DNA from: an uncultured Lachnospiraceae bacterium
GTDB taxonomy: Bacteria; Bacillota; Clostridia; Lachnospirales; Lachnospiraceae
Length of the DNA stretch: 7,694 nucleotides
Reading direction: 5' to 3'
Assembly (NCBI GenBank): GCA_947589175.1
Contig: CANPZR010000114.1
Location: 1 to 7,694, forward strand
The translations under genes were made by a program, and so were the position numbers. Numbering within the stretch: position 1 is the first letter of the stretch; every line of letters begins with the position of its first letter. Under the pieces are notes generated by a model that had not been told where the DNA came from, did no database searches, and saw nothing but the letters and a program-made list of their open reading frames with translations. Below are positions 4,616 to 7,694 of this stretch, piece after piece.

Positions 4616-6187
4616 TTGAAAACCAGAAAACAGAGATTTTTGCCGGCATTTATCGTGATTATTGTCATGTTTTTGCTGATTGTGGCATATGTTGTTGGAA
4701 GTTACGCCATGGTCAGGCCCGGAAATGGGCGGATCTGCGACGGCGTCTATGTAGACCAGGTGGACGTGAGCGGCATGACCAGGGAAGAGGCCCAGATGGT
4801 GTTAGACTCCCAGGTGGAAAAGCTGTCGTCCCGCTCCCTGGAAGTGGACGTGAACGGACAGGTAGTCACGACCACCTTGGCGGAGCTTGGATATACCTGC
4901 GACGTGGGAGACGCCATCGATCGGGCGATGGAAGTGGGGCGCGAGGGCAACGTGGTGTCCAATTACGCCTCGATCCGCCAGTTGTCCCAGGAGCACAAGG
5001 AATTTCCGCTAGACGTGTCCTATTCGGAAAAGAGCATGAAGAAATTTGTGAAAAATACCTGCGGGGAAAAATGCACCAATGCGAAAAATTCCCGCATTAA
5101 GATGAAAAACGGCGTTCTGGTGTACACGGAGGAGCGACAGGGCGTGGCCATCAATGTGGACGCCACCGTGAAGGCCATTCAGGAGGCGCTGCGGGAGCAG
5201 GAGGACGCGGGAGTTGTGCGCGTGACGGCTCAGGTGGATCTGCAGGAGCCGGTTGTCACGAAGGAGCTGGCCTCCCGTTGCAAGGACAAACTGGGGAGCT
5301 TTTCCACCACCTATAACGCGGGCAATGTGAGCCGCTCGAAAAATCTCGCCAATGCGGCCCGGCTGTTAAACGGCACCGTGGTGTATCCGGGTGAGACCCT
5401 TTCGGTCCACGACACCATTTCTCCGCTGACAGAGGAAAACGGCTATTACGACGCGCCCTCTTACAGCAACGGCCAGGTGGTGGATTCGATCGGAGGCGGC
5501 GTGTGCCAGGTGTCCACGACGCTGTATAACGCGGTTCTCCGCGCGGAGCTGGAGATCGTGGAGCGCAGTCCCCATTCCATGGTAGTCACCTATGTGCAGC
5601 CGTCCATGGACGCCGCTATCGCCGGGGACTACAAGGATTTTAAATTCCGCAACAACACCGACGTTCCTCTTTATATAGAAGGGGGAACCGGCACGGGAAC
5701 GATTTATTTTAACGTGTACGGCGAGGAGACGAGGAGCAGCGACAGAAAGGTGTCCTTTGAGTCCGAGGTCATCGAGGAGATTCAGCCGGGAAAGGACAAG
5801 ATCACCTATGACAACACGAAGCCGGAATCCTATATGTCCGTGACCCAGGAGGCCCACATCGGGTACAAGGCGGTGCTGTGGAAAATCGTCACGGAGAACG
5901 GAAAGACGGAAAAGACGCAGGTGAACAGCAGCACCTATAACGCGGAGCCGCGGTATGTGGTCAGGGGAGCGGCAAAGAATACGCAGGAGCCTTCCGCGAC
6001 CGATAAGCCGGACCGCACTAAGCCGTCTGCCACGGATAAGCCGAAGGCTACGGCGACGCCGAAGGCCACCGCGGCGCCCAAGGCCACGCCAAAGCCCAAA
6101 GCGACGCCGAAACCGACCAGCACGCCGAAGCCGACGGAGGAACCAGTCGTCACCGAGGAGCCGACGGAGGCGCCGACAGAGGAATAA
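4616..6187 (+). CDS. VanW-family exported protein with PG-binding domain and Pro/Thr/Lys tail
   Basis: This is an envelope protein, presumed membrane-anchored and extracytoplasmic, of 523 aa. In order it has a basic N-terminus and a transmembrane or signal-anchor segment (about residues 8-31). A putative peptidoglycan-binding type 4 region (about 45-200) follows, beginning GVYVDQVDVSGMTREEA. Next comes a VanW domain (about 225-365) with SFSTTYNAGN, the Gly-Gly-Gly-Val-Cys-Gln-Val-Ser motif from residue 293, and NNTDVPLYIEG. A G5-like stretch ending near 450 and a repetitive Pro/Thr/Lys/Ala tail (about 455-523) complete it. VanW proteins are common in Clostridia and named after a vanB cluster gene; their biochemistry is unsettled, so this is not evidence of vancomycin resistance. 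I chose TTG 4616 because GGGAGG (4602-4607) sits 8 nt upstream and the protein then begins MKTRKQRF. An upstream in-frame TTG at 4568 lacks a comparable site. Confidence 0.9.
   Translation: MKTRKQRFLPAFIVIIVMFLLIVAYVVGSYAMVRPGNGRICDGVYVDQVDVSGMTREEAQMVLDSQVEKLSSRSLEVDVNGQVVTTTLAELGYTCDVGDAIDRAMEVGREGNVVSNYASIRQLSQEHKEFPLDVSYSEKSMKKFVKNTCGEKCTNAKNSRIKMKNGVLVYTEERQGVAINVDATVKAIQEALREQEDAGVVRVTAQVDLQEPVVTKELASRCKDKLGSFSTTYNAGNVSRSKNLANAARLLNGTVVYPGETLSVHDTISPLTEENGYYDAPSYSNGQVVDSIGGGVCQVSTTLYNAVLRAELEIVERSPHSMVVTYVQPSMDAAIAGDYKDFKFRNNTDVPLYIEGGTGTGTIYFNVYGEETRSSDRKVSFESEVIEEIQPGKDKITYDNTKPESYMSVTQEAHIGYKAVLWKIVTENGKTEKTQVNSSTYNAEPRYVVRGAAKNTQEPSATDKPDRTKPSATDKPKATATPKATAAPKATPKPKATPKPTSTPKPTEEPVVTEEPTEAPTEE
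5990..6187 (+). repeat. Degenerate tandem repeat encoding the Pro/Thr/Lys tail of the VanW protein
   Basis: The 3' end of the gene consists of diverged short units: two copies of SATDKP, then repeated PKAT/PKPT-type units built on GCCGAAGGCCAC-like DNA between about 6038 and 6140, and an acidic end EEP/TEAPTEE. There is no LPXTG motif or terminal hydrophobic segment, so sortase attachment is unlikely. A low-complexity, basic, proline-rich tail could span or bind the cell wall; this is inferred from composition. Confidence 0.7.
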
Positions 6188-6219
6188 GCGGATTATTTGA
6201 GATAAAGGACGGATTTGAA

Positions 6220-7212
6220 ATGGAAATAGGAAAAGTGCCGGAGGCGGTGCTGAAGCGCTCCGTCTTTCGCAAGCTCACGGTAAAGAGGCCGGAGGTTCTG
6301 GTCCACGCCGGGGTGGGAGAGGACTGCAGCGTGCTGGAGGCGGGGGACGGGGAAGTCTTTGTGCTCTCCACGGATCCCATCACCGGGACGGCCAACGACA
6401 TCGGAAAGCTGGCCTTTCATATAACAGCCAATGATATCGCGTCTTCCGGGGCGGAGCTGGTAGGCATTCTGCTCACGATTATTTTTCCTCCGGGGAGCAC
6501 GGAGGAGGATTTAAAGGAAATCATGGACGACGTGACGTCCCTGGCCGCCAGATATCAGGTGGAGATTCTGGGAGGGCACACGGAGGTCTCTCCGGTCGTC
6601 AACCAGACGCTCGTGTCTGTGACCGGCGTGGGAAAAGCGCGGCGGGATAAGGTCGTGACCACAGGCGGATTAAAACCGGGACAGGAATTAGTCGTGACCA
6701 AGTGGGTGGGCCTGGAGGGGACGTCGATTCTCGCCGGGGAATACGCGTCAGAGCTCAAGGAGAGGCTGCCGGGGGAGCTGGTGGATACGGCCTGCGGCTT
6801 TGACCGGTATCTCAGCGTCATTCCGGAGGCGGCAGTGGCCGCCGGGGCGGGCGTGTCCGCGATGCACGATGTGACAGAGGGCGGAATTTTCGGGGCGCTG
6901 TGGGAGATGGCGGCCTCGTCGGGCGTGGGCCTGACAGTGGATCTGAAAAAGATTCCGATCCGCCAGGAGACAATCGAGATCTGCGAGGTGTTTGATATCA
7001 ACCCTTACATGCTCATTTCCAGCGGATCCATGCTGATCGGAACCGATCACGGCAGTCTTTTAGTGGAGAAGCTCCAGGGAGCCGGAATCCACAGCGCGGT
7101 GGTGGGATATGCCACTGAGGGAAACGACCGGGTGATTGTCAATGGCGACGAGCAGAGATTTCTCGAGCCGCCCAAGACGGACGAACTGTTCCGCGCGCGG
7201 TGGCCCGAATAA
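6220..7212 (+). CDS. HypE-like AIR synthase-family protein lacking the HypE C-terminal cysteine
   Basis: This 330-aa protein belongs to the PurM/AIR synthase-type ATP-binding superfamily (PurM, ThiL, SelD, HypE). The N-terminal AIRS half has GVGEDCSVL (Asp35), STDPITGTANDIGKLAFHITANDIASSGA (about 50-78, cut here as the family's substrate/ATP loop) and GGHTEVS from residue 118. The C-terminal half has MHDVTEGGIFGALWEMA from residue 215. Overall order is most like HypE, which dehydrates a carbamoyl group carried on a C-terminal cysteine (Pro-Arg-Ile/Val-Cys) to make the cyanide ligands of NiFe hydrogenase. Here the protein ends TDELFRARWPE with no terminal cysteine, and no other hyp gene is nearby. 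True HypE activity is therefore doubtful and the substrate unknown. The start is supported by AAAGGA (6204-6209). Confidence 0.88.
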   Translation: MEIGKVPEAVLKRSVFRKLTVKRPEVLVHAGVGEDCSVLEAGDGEVFVLSTDPITGTANDIGKLAFHITANDIASSGAELVGILLTIIFPPGSTEEDLKEIMDDVTSLAARYQVEILGGHTEVSPVVNQTLVSVTGVGKARRDKVVTTGGLKPGQELVVTKWVGLEGTSILAGEYASELKERLPGELVDTACGFDRYLSVIPEAAVAAGAGVSAMHDVTEGGIFGALWEMAASSGVGLTVDLKKIPIRQETIEICEVFDINPYMLISSGSMLIGTDHGSLLVEKLQGAGIHSAVVGYATEGNDRVIVNGDEQRFLEPPKTDELFRARWPE

Positions 7213-7247
7213 TGTCGGGGGGCACAAAATATGGTCTGCCCCGACAT
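7212..7247 (+). terminator. Inverted repeat after the AIR synthase-like gene, possible terminator or attenuator
   Basis: ATGTCGGGG (7212-7220) is a perfect 9-bp complement of CCCCGACAT (7239-7247), with an 18-nt loop that can add two pairs past a GG bulge. It begins at the last base of the upstream stop codon. No proper U-tract follows (CGTATCATTTCAG), so this is not a textbook intrinsic terminator. It could be a weak terminator, an mRNA stabilising hairpin, or an operator for the regulator that follows. Confidence 0.4.
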
Positions 7248-7317
7248 CGTATCATTTCAGAATGAACGGACGATAAAAGTAAAAAGCATAAATCTTCATA
7301 ACGGAGGTAAAAGATAT

Positions 7318-7694
7318 ATGGAAGAGAAGTTGTTAAAGATCATTGCATCAAACAGCAAGCTCTCCACAGAGGATCTGGCGGCGATGCTTTCCGCGGAGCC
7401 GGAGGAGATTCAGGAGACGTTAGAGGAGCTGGAGAGAAGGGGCGTGATCTGCGGATATCCCACTCTGATTAACTGGGAAAAGGCGGACTGCGAGAGCGTG
7501 ACGGCCCTGATCGAAGTCAAGATCTCGCCGGAGAGAGGCCGGGGCTTTGACAAGGTGGCGGAGCGCATTTACCAGTTTGAGGAGGTGGAGAGCCTGTACC
7601 TCATGAGCGGCGGCTTTGACCTGACGGTGATCATCAGCGGCAGGAGCATGAGGGAGGTCGCGTGGTTCGTGGCCACGAAGCTGGCGCCCATGGA
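7318..7694 (+). CDS. Lrp/AsnC-family transcriptional regulator, 3' partial
   Basis: The frame opens at ATG 7318 behind GGAGG (7303-7307) and stays open to the window edge, giving 125 codons. The N-terminal part (about residues 1-55) is a winged helix-turn-helix typical of Lrp/AsnC: LLKIIASNSKLSTEDLAAML, then ELERRGVICGYPTLINW. The remainder (about 65-125) is the RAM/AsnC ligand-binding domain, with VTALIEVKISPERGRGFDKV, FEEVESLYLMSGGFDLTVII and GRSMREVAWFVA. Family members bind DNA as dimers to octamers and sense amino acids or related metabolites. The ligand cannot be told from the sequence. Probably about 30-40 residues are missing. It may share a transcript with the AIR synthase-like gene 105 bases upstream, or have its own promoter in that AT-rich gap. 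Confidence 0.9.
   Translation, partial: MEEKLLKIIASNSKLSTEDLAAMLSAEPEEIQETLEELERRGVICGYPTLINWEKADCESVTALIEVKISPERGRGFDKVAERIYQFEEVESLYLMSGGFDLTVIISGRSMREVAWFVATKLAPM

Noticed and set aside
5366..5857. 163-codon minus-strand open frame opposite the VanW domain
   Set aside because: It is a frame shadow of a conserved domain, with no ribosome binding site or recognisable family.
4616..6187. Vancomycin resistance determinant
   Set aside because: VanW-domain proteins are widespread in Clostridia without resistance, and no vanH/A/B/X or VanRS genes are present.
5990..6187. CRISPR-like or mobile repeat array
   Set aside because: Units are diverged, in frame, without spacers, and encode a low-complexity protein tail.

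Overview
The window looks like chromosomal DNA from a Gram-positive anaerobe of the Clostridia, most likely a Lachnospiraceae-type gut commensal. This is inferred from GC-rich coding sequence with AT-rich intergenic gaps, strong GGAGG-type ribosome binding sites, frequent use of TTG starts, a tRNA-Gly gene without an encoded CCA, a VanW-family envelope protein with a Pro/Thr/Lys tail, and an AIR-synthase (HypE-like) gene followed by an Lrp/AsnC regulator. No phage, IS element, CRISPR array or defence cassette was seen.

Left part (1-2723, + strand): the tail of an unidentified gene, possibly hisZ- or hisS-like, runs directly into a late cobalamin pathway pair. cobQ/cbiP (cobyric acid synthase) amidates the corrin side chains. 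cobT (NaMN:DMB phosphoribosyltransferase) activates the lower ligand base. The two genes overlap by 32 nt and are surely co-transcribed. CobQ carries an unusual low-complexity insertion made of a repeated DNA motif between its two glutamine-amidotransferase catalytic residues.

Middle part (2724-4615): an AT-rich gap leads into an orphan LytTR response regulator of clearly lower GC than the cob genes, with no kinase beside it. A textbook promoter (TTGACT-17-TATAAT) then drives tRNA-Gly(UCC). A 10-bp hairpin flanked by T and A runs serves as a bidirectional terminator between the tRNA and a convergent minus-strand gene for a membrane-anchored, TPR-like protein. Divergent from that gene is a 30-codon ORF with a good ribosome binding site, encoding a predicted single-pass membrane micropeptide.

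Right part (4616-7694, + strand): a VanW/PG-binding-domain exported protein, a HypE-like AIR-synthase protein lacking the C-terminal cysteine of true HypE, and the start of an Lrp/AsnC-family regulator that runs off the window end. An inverted repeat separates the last two.

Most of the window is housekeeping. The items most worth a second look are the membrane micropeptide, the repeat insertion in cobQ, the Cys-less HypE paralogue, and the orphan LytTR regulator. I did not find a convincing novel multi-gene system. No intergenic stretch exceeds about 210 bases.
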